From Ascidia mentula (taxonomy: Eukaryota; Chordata; Ascidiacea; Phlebobranchia; Ascidiidae), in NCBI GenBank assembly GCA_947561715.1, contig OX387200.1, positions 126,501 to 190,500 of the forward strand: a DNA stretch of 64,000 nt, read 5' to 3'. A program made the position numbers and the translations under genes. Within the stretch, counting starts at the first letter, position 1. Every line of letters begins with the position of its first letter. Shown piece by piece: positions 38,061-49,500 of this stretch. The notes below the pieces were generated by a model. That model did not search any database. It saw nothing but the letters and a program-made list of their open reading frames with translations, and was not told where the DNA came from.

Positions 38061-40294
38061 TCAAAGAACAGATTTCTTGATAAATCTAGAAATTGAAAAA
38101 TGGTGGATTGGAAATGATGGATGTTTGTTCAGTGCAAGATTCCCAAGGATTTCACCAACCACTGGAGACAGCTTAAAACCATGACCTGGAAATTATGATT
38201 CAAGAAATTTTAAGCTTTTTAATAGTTTTGCATACCAACATTTATGTGGGCAACTATGGTACAGAACAATATTATGTACAAAAAACACAAAGCAAAATAT
38301 ATATTAATATCTTTTACCTGAAAATCCAGCCCCGATGATGATATTTTTGTACACTGGGTGGCGATCAAGAATAAAGTCCCTATCAGGGGTCATCTGAAAA
38401 CATTTAAAAACTCACATTCTGTCCACCCATGTGTGACATCATAGGATGCCCCTTGTGACTTACAGAATAAATACAGCTTTCAACAATAGCAGGTTTAGGG
38501 TTAAGGCCAGGAAAATATTTTGCAACAAATTTCTTGAGCTCCTTTTGAATTTTTTCCTTTTCGTTCAACATTTCCCCGTTCAAAGCATCTCTCCTTTCTG
38601 CGTTTATTTCCACACCTGAATGGCAGCAAACCTGTGATGAAAAATTAAATATATTTCATCAGGTTTGCGAATATTTAGCTGTATGAAATGCCTTGTTAAA
38701 AGTAAAATACAAACTTTCATTAGGCCAGGGTATTCGAGGATTGGTGTGGAATATCCTTCCATCTCCTGGTGAATGATGATACATGGGAAACCATTCAATG
38801 CTTTGTAAATGTCCGGTGACTTCGCCTTCCAGTAGGAAACGTCAACACGTTCAGACTGAAAATAAAGTTGTTTTTTTTCAAAGAATTCTACATTTAGGTA
38901 AAGTTGGGATTACTGCTCGTCAGAACTTGTAGTTGATTGGGTAACAGTTGATGTTGTGGGAAGATTAGCACAGGACATTAATCACACAATTGATTGCACA
39001 TATATATATATATATATATTTAATTTTTTTTTGCAACTGCTAGTTGCTTATATTTTGCTGAAACGTTCTGAGTCCCCAAAGGTCTTTCAAGTCGTCATCA
39101 TATAAACTGTACCCAAGTAACATATACAGCTTCATTGATCAAAACATAACCTCCAGGAAAAAACTAAACCAGAGGTTTGCGTTATAACAAACAAACCTTA
39201 CCCTTATAGGAAGAATTGTTTGCAGGGAGCGAAGCAAATCATTAGCCCATGAGCCACAAGTTAATACAAGTGACTTTGCTGAGTATGTGTCTTTGTTTGT
39301 GAGAACTTTTACCAAACCTTCGTTCACGGGGTCAATAGAAATCACTTTCTCACAATCTTTGAATGTTCCTTCCTTCTCAACGAATACTTTCTGAAACAGA
39401 AATTCTGCATAAATACTTTTTCCAAAGTTTAATGTTGAAATGAAAATTGTCTTAAAAAATAAAAAGACAGAAATATGAACTCAATAAAAAATATTTCCAA
39501 CCTTCAAAGCAAACAGGCAATGTTTAGCTTTCAAAACTCCCGCAGTTGATTCAACCAGTCCATTTAATCCATTGCTTGCCAGACCAGGAAACTTTGCATC
39601 AATTTGGGATGGGGTTAGACATTTGTGGGGGACATTTCTGCTTTGAAGGTTGTCCAGGGTATCGTGCATTTCAGCCTCACTTGACATAGACAATAACCCA
39701 CAATTTCTAAAGTACAAAAATTAAATTGCAACAAGGTCAAAAGTCATCTTTACTGAAACATTTAAAGTTACAACATCTGGATGTTCTTAACTTTAGACCC
39801 TACATATGATTTGTAAAATTTTCTCCAAACACAAAATTTCACATTTTTGGTTGAACAAAAATTCCCACTGTTGCAGAGAAGATGAATTAAAACTCACACA
39901 AATAACTTAGTGTCCGACTTCTGCTCGAGCTTTTCCCACTTCCTAAAAGCTTCTGGCATCATATTTGCATGCTGGGAAGTTGCATAACTATGACGGGTTA
40001 TACGGGAATCACCATGTGAGCTCCCTCTAGTGTGCGGCCATGGAAACTTAAGAAATATTTGTGTTTTTAAATAGTTTATAGTTATGTGTCATGGTTGATT
40101 ACATCATGGTATGAGATTAGTTAAAAATTAATACCAAATTTTATTTTTATGAATCGAAATTTTTTTAGAAATTGAATATTTTCCAGACAGACCTGCTCAA
40201 GAAGAAGAACTTTTTTTCCTTTTTCCACCAAATAATTTGCAGTCCACAATCCCTGCACTCCCGCACCACAAACAATTACATCGTACAACATCAT
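38061..40294 (-). CDS. PIPOX: Peroxisomal sarcosine oxidase / L-pipecolate oxidase-like, tandem copy B
   Basis: Same family and intron positions as copy A. Exons in minus order: 40294-40193, 40046-39898, 39706-39502, 39390-39202, 38855-38715, 38631-38464, 38393-38318, 38185-38061, giving 384 aa. Motifs: [18 protein letters not shown] (FAD/Rossmann), [17 protein letters not shown] (closest of the three to the MSOX and human sequences, both Arg kept), [51 protein letters not shown] (flavin Cys) and [17 protein letters not shown]. The C-terminus is KKSVL, a weak match at best to PTS1, so peroxisomal targeting is uncertain. Two adjacent ATG codons start the frame. On active-site residues it is the copy most likely to keep the ancestral activity. 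Confidence 0.94.
39001..39019. repeat. (TA)n microsatellite
   Basis: About nine TA units in intron 4 of PIPOX copy B. Confidence 0.95.
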
Positions 40295-40640
40295 ATTTTA
40301 TAAAAATATATCCTGAAACATACATTGTCCCAATTACAAATACCTTACATAAAATATGCAAAACTAAATTGCTGGTAGAACTAATTGCATAAAATATGAA
40401 CATACAACTGACACCATGCACAACAAACAACATTAAGCAATGTAGGATTCCATATGCCTGAAGCTGCAAATAACAAATAAGTGGTTTGAATACATTTTGC
40501 ATGACGATAAAAATTGTAATTTTATTATTTAAAATAATTAATGTGGAAAAGTTGGTTCTCCAACCAAGCTCAAAAGTTCAATTGCAACATAGTTTTCTGC
40601 AAACTAATCAAATTCCAAGTTGTCCACTATTTTGCACAAA
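40295..40640. other. Spacer between PIPOX copies B and C
   Basis: About 350 bp with no coding segment recognised. It is short enough that the copy B promoter and copy C 3' UTR must share it. Confidence 0.55.
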
Positions 40641-43032
40641 TTAAACAGAAAATCTTGAAAGAGTAAATTTGGCCACAGGATAATGAGGCTTTTCATTAAG
40701 AGCTAATGAACACAAAATATCTCCAACCACCGGAGATAATTTAAATCCATGCCCTGAAATAAACAAAACATCATGTTTCAAAAATAAAAGTAAACAACAA
40801 AATTACATCTATAACATGGCATTCCATAAATAGCCTAGACTCCACCTACATTGTAACAGATACACATGACCAGTTAACTTTCTAGTTGCTACAAATACCT
40901 GAGAATCCTGCAGCAATGACAATATTTTTGTGGTTTGGGTGGAAATCGAGGACATAGTCTTCGTCGGGAGTTGCCTGGCAAACAAACTTCTTACTTTCTC
41001 AGTCAAACACAAATACAATGTTTACCATCTGCATGCAGGGCTCAACAACCACTGGTTCGGGAGCAAGGTTTGTGAAATGATTTTGCACAAGATCCTTAAT
41101 CAGCTGACTCTTTCCACCACCATACACAAGAGGATCTTTGATATCTGAATCAGGGTCTACTTCTATACCAACGCCATGGTAACATACCTGGAAATTATTC
41201 ACAAATTCAGGACATTTAGTAATTTTTGCCAAGTTTTTATTATTTAAATTCATCTACACACGTTAACACAACTCAAAAAAACTTGCACACTAGTTTACCA
41301 TATTCTTGTACATTTACGTGGTAACAGCTGGCAATGTGAATAACTAAACTGCAAATGTGGAATTGAATAAAAACTTTTATGTTAACCTTTATGAGGCCGG
41401 GATACTCTAAGATGGGGATGCTATAAAAATGATCACCATCCTCATTCTCAAGAATAGTAATGGGGAATCCATTTTCCTGTTTATATAATTCTGGATTTGT
41501 TGCTTTCCAATACACACTGTATATTCTTGTTATCTACAAAATGTAATTATGTGATTATTTTTAAGAAAAGTCATTTCAGCATATTAAAAAATACATAACC
41601 AAAGAATTAAAAAAAAAAAAAAATTAAGAACAAATACTTTCACAAACCTTTGCAGGAATTTTTACACCAAGAGGTTCCAAAACTTTATTTGCCCATGGTC
41701 CACAAGCGACTACAACACTCCCACATCTGTATGTTTCCTTCGTTGATGTAATTTTCACATTGCTACCATCAAGTGGTTGAATTTGGACAACTTTTTCAGA
41801 ATCTCTCAAAACCCCTCCCTCACTTTTGAATAATTCCTACAGAAAATTTAATTTTTTAGGTGAATTGACAAATTATTCTAAAAAATTCTTTTAAATCTTT
41901 TATTTCAATTTATTTGTGTCGTGTGACAGAGAAAAGTTTTCCTCGTTCTCACTTACATTACCTGCACAGTATGAAGACATTCATCCGCTCTCAGTATTCC
42001 AGCACAATTTTCAACAACAGCATTTAGTTTGGGAGAGCAAAGTCCAGGATATTTTCCTTCAATGTCAACATTCTTAACAAACTCGTGGCACACTGAGGTG
42101 GAATTTAAGTTGTCAGAAATTTTTTTAAGTCCGTCATCAGGGAAAATGCTGATCAACTCAGAATCACTAAAAAATGCAACAAAGGTTTTTGTAAATCTTG
42201 GCCATAAAGAAGAAGAAAAGTTAACACACAGATTGCAAAACACTTGCAAAAACAAAATACAATAAACTGACTTTTAATTCAAATATGCCTCAGGTCATCA
42301 GACTTTCTCCAGTAAAACAATATTCTTGGTCGTTCCTTCCGACTAAATTATGTTTATCCTTTTAAGGCCTTGTGAATCCAAACAGTATATGTTACAGAGT
42401 TAGCATTGCATGGAGTCACACATAGAATTAGAAAAAAACTAGAATAAGAAAACGCCAGACTGCAAGCACAGGCAGCCCACAGCAGAGGAAACAATTTACG
42501 CTATTTCATGTTCACATGGGAAACAGGATTTCCTCATCAATTTAGCTTCATAATTTTAAGTTCAAACTCACACTAGAAGAGACTTGTTAGTTTTTCTTTC
42601 AAGTTCCTTCCACATTCTGAAAGCTTCTGGCATCATTTGAACGTAACATTGTGATTGATATGAGTTTAGAATAATCCTGGACTTTCCTGTGGAACATCCA
42701 TTCCTGTGCGGCAATCCAAACTATGGGACAAAACAACCAACTTAAGGATTTCTTTGGCACAAATCTATATGTGCTGCAGTGTTGAAAGAATCTCTTTCAG
42801 AAATTGATGCCATGAAAGCAGGGCCAGCCAAACATACAAAAAAACATACAAAAATACGCAAATGTTGAAACAATTGTCAAATAATTGTGGAAACCACAAC
42901 AACACCAGTGCACACTTATCTCACCTGTTCTAAAAGCAAAACTTTTCGTTTTCTTAATGCAAGTTGCAATGCTGTCCACGACCCCTCAATGCCTGCACCA
43001 ACAATAATGACATCATAGTAGTTAGCGTCCAT
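40641..43032 (-). CDS. PIPOX-like oxidase, tandem copy C (diverged)
   Basis: Exons in minus order: 43032-42925, 42720-42572, 42166-41962, 41836-41648, 41533-41387, 41187-41026, 40974-40899, 40753-40641, giving 382 aa. Exon sizes match copies A and B almost exactly. Rossmann motif DVIIVGAGIEGSWTA, flavin Cys in VEPCMQMATPDEDYVLDFHP and [17 protein letters not shown] are kept, as are the Lys and His of YPGLIKVCYHG. Two changes stand out. The segment NGCSTGKSRIILNSY has Leu where copies A and B and bacterial MSOX have the second Arg, which contacts the substrate carboxylate. The C-terminus is LSRFSV, shorter and without a PTS1. Reading frame and splice sites are intact, so it is not a pseudogene. 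A different substrate or location is likely but unproven. Confidence 0.92.
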
Positions 43033-44922
43033 TCCTCTCCAAGTTACGAACAAGATGCGTTCGTGCCGTGCATACGCAATTGATGATTGACTGTCAAGTT
43101 GTTTGCACAGACACATTTGCACTGTTCACACGCACATAGCTTTCGGCTCAAGCTAAATAAACAAAAGCTATTTTTCACTAAAAACTGGTCGTTTTTGCCC
43201 TGCCAATGTATGAACCGTAACGTAGCGGAAACGTGCACTATTCCGATAGAAAGTCCAACCGCAAACGTTAGCGCTCAAAGCATTGAGTACTAATCGGCAT
43301 AGGGTAAATTTTGACAAACAACAACCAATTACCGGAGTGTTTTCCTCTGTCTTGCAGTGTTTGTTGTGGTTTCGTAGTTCGTAGAAACAGCCTTGTTGAA
43401 AGGGTTTTTCGATATCCCATCTTCTCGTAATGTGTTGAAACTTTATGATCTGTTCCACAACCTCTCGACATTCAATTATTTTACTTTCAACACGCATGGA
43501 AATATCCCAATCACGTGTTCATTTATTTTCGGGACATTGCAGGCAAGCTGGATTAAAGGCACTTTTTTTCTGATACGTAAGAAAATGAATCCGGCGAGAT
43601 TCGAACTCACGACCATGCGCACAGCGAGACATGTTTTGCAAACTAAGCTTCGGAGGCTCAACGCTTGAGTGGACAAGCTGTGGTCGAGTTACAACGATGG
43701 ATCGAGCAATAGACATCCTTTTCTGCAAACTTGTAGCTTTTAAATTGATTCTTGAATAATCTTCACTGAAACAACGTCTGATTTCAATGGCGGAGATTGC
43801 GCTTACTGTGCAAAGTGCACGAACGTTTAGGTCGCAAGTAATGCGCTTGCATCGTTACCATGGTACGAAGCCCATTTCTTTGGTAAAGGTTGTTTACGAT
43901 GACGTCATTTTCCACTGCAGCGCTGCTCTTCTCATCACGTGGTTTCATGGAATGACACAACTTCCTGGGGAATCACCTATTGCGAATTTATAAATTTTAA
44001 CGTTTATCAAGGACACACTTGCGGTATGACCTGATATATGTTAGTTGGCCTATGTATATTAACCACACTGTCAGGTACACGGGCTGAACGTCATAAATGA
44101 CAAATATCTAAATAAATTCGTTTTTTGATAAATATTTTTTCTTTTTCAACACTTCTAATCAGTTGTGGCATCAGAATTTTTGAGAATAATTCTTTCATAA
44201 GCATACATAGAACCAGTAACATGGCCGCAATGTTTAACAACTTTCAACCGAAGAACTGTAATTAAATCTGTCCACGAAAAAGATAAAGTTGTTTTTCACA
44301 TTTCTTTGCACAAAAACAAACCGATGGCAACGTATCTTTTTCTGTCTCAAAAACTTTATCTATTGTAGCATACGTTGAAATGTCGTATTTTGATCAAGCC
44401 AGGAATATACAATACATTTCATAACTAGGAATATACAATATTCAAAACGACTTCTCCTCAGGAGCAACCAAACATGCTCGTGGTTCATAGAATAGGCCTA
44501 TAATGTATTTTTCATACAATGATCAGCTGTGGTTGTCGCTGGCTTCGAATGCGCGCATTCATTTTTGTATTCTTTACGCGTAAACATCCGGGTTATCTAC
44601 TCACTAACTTCGCACAAACGAATGCAACCAATCTAGACCGCACAGTGGGGAAAATGATTGATTTATTAAACGAACGAATTCAAGCGTTTTCTCCAACTAG
44701 CGTCAATTCCATTTCGTTACGTTTTTCCTTCCCCCGTAACACTGCAGTCTTAAATAATCTAAACAAGAAAGTTTTCGTTACATTTGTGAAAAATGTTGTG
44801 AGCGACAAAAAAACATCACATTGGAACTTAAAATAAAATTAATTCACCCAAAATCTTCCACCAATTTTAACACAATAAATATTTCAAAATTTTTGTCACG
44901 AACTAAAAAAATGGAATTCATT
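43033..44922. other. Gap between PIPOX copy C and MRPS2
   Basis: Contains a tRNA-like B-box fragment (43587-43660, minus). Plus-strand open frames at 43787-43993 and 44519-44836 resemble no family I know and lack convincing splice partners. Confidence 0.5.
43587..43660 (-). repeat. tRNA-related (SINE-like) fragment
   Basis: On the minus strand it contains GTGAGTTCGAATCTCGCCGG: a paired T-stem, TTCGAAT loop and B-box (GTTCGAATC, 43598-43606). The upstream part cannot be folded into a proper D-arm and anticodon arm and the acceptor stem is imperfect, so it is a tRNA-derived repeat or tRNA pseudogene rather than a functional tRNA. Confidence 0.45.
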
Positions 44923-46245
44923 TTACTGATAAACTTGCCTACAGAAAAGTTGAACAGATTGTATGGAATCGTCATTCCCGGGTATAGGGTAGGTTATCAG
45001 GGAAGGATTGACGTTGCTATCCACAAGTCCAACTGTTGCCATACTCATCTTAGCGGCTTCTGCCACAGCCTCGTGGGGTTTCCCCAACCGATCAACCAAT
45101 GAGAGGAACACACAAACATCCGGCAACCGAACTTCAGATGCGTAAGTGTGGAACTTTGAGGTGAAACAGAGTTAAAAAACTTAAAATGCAACCCAAAAAC
45201 TTTAACACAAGTTTTGGAACAAAAGATTTTTAACAGAGGGTTTGGACTTATCTATACTCTTTGTTAAAGTGTGGGTGTTGTGTTTGTTGGGCCTAATACT
45301 GATAATGAGCACAGGAAATATAAATTGAAAACCTTTTTGTAAAATTGTAAAACAAATGACATATTTTTTAGTTTAAAAAAGTCTTTGTTGTCCACAAAGA
45401 CATCAGTATATTTTCATGATGTGAACTCTCATCTGAAGGTTTGGGGAAAACAATTTATGGAAGATCTATTATTATTCATGCAAAAACAGTAAACATTTAA
45501 ACCATATACTCACCACATTAGAAGCATTGGTGAAAATTCCTCGATGCCAGAACCTGGTTTGAGCGTATTCCCCACATTCCTTTGCCATTACTTCAACATT
45601 ATGACCATGGATCGGCGAACGACAAATAAACAGAATAATCCCTTTACGGAAAGCCATGTGGGCAAGAAAGTTAAGAGCTTTTTTTGTGTGTATCAGGGTT
45701 TTGTCCAAGTCAAAAACATCTACATCCATTCGACAACCAAACAAGAATTCCTTCATATTTCTGCAAACAGATTATTTAATATCCCACAGTAAACTCCAGA
45801 AGAATGATTTATGCTGTAACCTTGCTAGTCGGTCAACTTTCAGCATAAATTTTACATGTAAGAGAAAAGCTGTAAGATTTGGCAACGATTTTAACAAGTT
45901 TCAAACTTACTCGTTCCTGGATCCAAGCTTGTGTCCGTAATGAACTCGCGCCTTGAATAAATCTTCCACTGTGACAAGATCATTTAGACCAAAAAAATCT
46001 TCATGCTCCAGTGATTTTTTGTATAATTCCTTTAGTTTCCTTGGATCAAAGTCTCTGTGTGTTTCAGGTTTTTTATCTGTCGGTTCCAATTCTATTACGC
46101 TCTCAAAACTGGCAGGTTGGCTGAAACATCGAGCAAGTTTTTGGGAAAAGTTGGCGGTTCCAGCAGCAACATGTTGGAAATTGGGTTTTTGTGTTATTTT
46201 CTTCCACAACATCAAGTTGGGGCAGAACCGAATGCATTGTTTCAT
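44923..46245 (-). CDS. MRPS2: Mitochondrial small ribosomal subunit protein uS2m
   Basis: Component of the mitochondrial 28S subunit. Three exons in minus order: 46245-45911, 45760-45514, 45153-44923, giving 270 aa (human 296). The N-terminus (MKQCIRFCPNLMLWKKITQK) is basic with no early acids, as in mitochondrial presequences. The S2 domain shows LFKARVHYGHKLGSRN, ALNFLAHMAFRKGIILFICR, CGEYAQTRFWHRGIFTNASN, VRLPDVCVFLSLVD, and VGLVDSNVNPSLITYPIPGN near the C-terminus. The start is the first ATG after an in-frame TAA. Just upstream lie two minimal upstream ORFs and a strong splice acceptor about 50 nt from the ATG. It is the last gene of a head-to-tail minus-strand run. Confidence 0.95.
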
Positions 46246-46589
46246 TGCAAACAAGATTTACATCAAGACCCTATGACATGACTTTCCTGAAAGAAACACA
46301 CAATTTATTCTAACAGTAAGAAACAAAAACTGCACAGCGATAATGAAACACTCCGTGTCTGCGATTGCTTATAACAAAGAGTAAATATATTGATTCTCCT
46401 TAGTCTGCACAATGGATGTGTTGTGTGCTGTGATCAATATTTCAAAGTAATTCCATTAAAAATTCTGAAAACAAATTAATCTTTTGCCAGTAATTGGAAA
46501 AGGCTTTTTCTGCTACACTGGTGTCATCATCTCGCGTTCTTTCCGTCACCGATAACTTGAAGTCCGTGAACTTTTTCTGGTATCAAAAG
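46246..46589. other. Spacer between TADA3 and MRPS2
   Basis: 344 bp. On the minus strand it holds AATAAA (near 46302-46307) followed closely by CTTTCAG, a 3' splice site that could serve cis- or trans-splicing of MRPS2. Confidence 0.5.
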
Positions 46590-49500
46590 TCACCCTTCAA
46601 GTTGTTTAACAAGTGCATCTCTGTCCCGTAAAGCTTTCCATGCATATTCTTTCTCTTTTTTCATTAAAGTTCTTTTCTTTTGCCGAGCTGCTATCACCCT
46701 TCTGTAGTGTTCCATCACCTGCGAAAAATAAACACAAAATATCATTTCAAGTTGAAATTTGGCAAACAACCTGTGTTGATGGGAAATAGCTGTGATTGTA
46801 ACTGAGATCAGTGGCGCAACTAGCGGAATTTAAAGTGGACAGGCAACGACCACCGATATCATTTGTTTCAACTAAAACGACGCTTAAATAGGTCAAAACG
46901 TAAAAATAATAGTTCCATTGTGAGCCAGAAATTACATTTTTATGGAACAGTTCCATTATTAGAGGTATTGTTTTGTAACAATTACACTTTAGCACGCTTG
47001 AGCATATTTTCTCGCATGTCGTTCTTTCGACGTGTCTATATAGGTTACTATAGTATACTCTGCTTGACCAACTTTCGCGTCAGTTTCTTCTGTAACTACA
47101 ACAGTTAGCCTCAATAACAATGTCTTGTCCACCGAAGAAAATGAGAAAAATTACGTCATTTTTTGTGGTGACGTATGGAGTAAATCCTTAGTAACAATCG
47201 AAAGATTACCGCCGTTTAGTAAATGCGAATATGATTTGGCGCTCAAAGGGACCTGGCATGCCGACAAACCAGTCCCCCTAGTTGCGCCCCTGACTGAGAT
47301 AATTGTATTTAGATGGATTTGAAACAAAAACATGCAAACTTCCGTTTTGGGACTTCAGGTAAGTGTTAGTTTGGTGCAAACAAATGTGTAAACAGCTCTT
47401 TTCCTGCTAAAGTTGCCAACATCTGGTATAATTATAGAAGTGCACAGTTTGAAAATTATGTAACAACCAGCTGCGAAGTTGAGCAGAAACAAATCCTCCA
47501 AGCAAAGACTCATCAAATTTCAAGAATAGTTGGTTTGTGAGTTTGATCAGGAAATGAAGGAGTTGATTCTCACCTCCGTGTTTAGGGAATTGATTTTCGT
47601 CCTCGTCTCTTCTTTTTTAAACTCCTCCTGTGCAACTTGGAGGAGTTGTTTGAGGACTTCACGATTCCGAGTGCTCACAGCTTTCAGTTCCTGCTGACTC
47701 CTCATCAATTCATTCAAAACTTCATCCTCTTTTTTCGAATCTGATGTGTCAGGTTGTAATATACCTAGGTGCAAAATGGTGGATTTAAAATAGATTTTGG
47801 ATGTCCAGACAGGGGTTTCCTTGCAAAAAGCAGGAATCAGGCAATGTCGAAAGGTGTCTGTTCTTATCCTAGAGTTCATGTAACAATTTTTAATATTAAC
47901 TGATTAAGATCAAAAAGTGATACAAGTGCAAAATATCATATAAGTAACAATGTCGCATAACTAGGTGTTAAATTGGAGAAAGTATTCAACATGAATGTCC
48001 AACCCTGTTCTATCAACTCCACTCTTATCCTGGACTCCAGCTTGTAAGCATGGGAGAGAGACTTGGATAATTTGATGTTGTTTGAGGAAAATTTAACCAA
48101 GCTGGTTGTCAGGGGGTTTCCGTTGTTCCCATGCTTTGCTGTATAGTTTCATAAGCTTGTCACTTAAACTTGGACCATGTTACAAACTACACACATATGT
48201 ACGTTATCACTGTGAGGCCACAAGCAATTATTAAAAACAACATCATTGTTAATACTGTTCCCTTAGTTTTTTCCGAATCTAGCCCTCTGGTTGGCATTGT
48301 TTACTAATCAGCGACACCAATCTCCTATTTAGTATTAAGAATTCAATGAAACTAGCAGAAGTTTCGAATTGAGTCAGCTGATTTATTAGTAAAAAATCGT
48401 CTTCGCCTGAACTGGCATCCTCAGTTTCTGCAAATTCGAATTTGCAAATAAAACACAGAAAGCTATACGGTAAATAAACCCAAGAATAAAATAAATTAAA
48501 ATGAAATATAATAAAACATAATAAAACTGCTAAAGTTAAAAAGCAAGAAACCCTGTACTGCTGCCTTCCCTATGCACTACACTGCAATGGAAGGCGTTCA
48601 GACTTCAGAGGCGCAAAGATAAGCCGAATGACGTAACACGCAACGCAACGCTACACCACCTGCAGCACGAACGTGCATAAAGAGAAAGAATTGAAAAGCC
48701 AAGCAAGAATTGTTTACAAACGACCGCCATCTTTGGGAAATATCCTGACCAACTACCGGCAACTGGCATTGCAAACAGACTGCAGCAGGACTGCGGGGAG
48801 TTACGCTTGCAGACGGTGCGCAATGTGCGGACACCATGGCAACCATAAATCCATGGTCATTGAAACCACCAATTTAACGACAAACACAGGCAAAGAATAC
48901 CAACTAACGCAACACCTAACCTGTGCAAGTTATGGCATTTACGTTGCAACGTGCCAAATCTGCCATGAACAGTACGTTGGTCAGACAAAAAATAAATTCT
49001 CAAAACGATGGACGCAACATAGGTCAGATTGGAATATGACAACATGCAAAACGGGGAGTACCGACAAGACGGCCCTGCGCCACCATTACTCAAGTGCACA
49101 CCCCTCGTCAAGTCAACACCAGCCCATTGAAAGCTGTTTTACAGTGACATTTGTTGAACAACCGATGGTCAACAGGCTGGATGTTTGCGAAGCCAAATGG
49201 TTAAACCTTACGCAGGCCTCAATAAACATTCAAAAAATGATCATTCCCAGAATTAGGTGAATTATATCTTGTTGACGGTTTATTGATGTGTCCCACGGTT
49301 GCAACGCATTTCTGTTCATTGGTTTTTATCATCGCCCTTTCTATGTCCTTATGTGTTGTGTTTACGGCGTACGTTCGTGCTGCAGGTGGTGTAGCGTTGC
49401 GTTGCGTGTCACGTCATTCGGCTTATCTTTGCGCCTCTGAAGTCTGAACGCCTTCCATTGCAGTGTAGTGCATAGGGAAGGCAGCAGTACAGGGTTTCTT

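Noticed and set aside
43587..43660. A functional tRNA gene on the minus strand
   Set aside because: The T-arm and B-box are good, but the D-arm, anticodon arm and acceptor stem do not fold properly.
43787..43993. Plus-strand open frame starting MAEIALTVQSARTF
   Set aside because: Only 68 codons, with no recognisable domain and no continuation.
44519..44836. Plus-strand open frame of 105 codons
   Set aside because: No similarity to a known protein, no splice partner, and it sits in the 3' region of MRPS2 on the opposite strand.
48637..49260. Treating the GIY-YIG frame as a host nuclease gene
   Set aside because: It lies between transposon arms, lacks a start codon and matches the Penelope linker and Cys/His arrangement.
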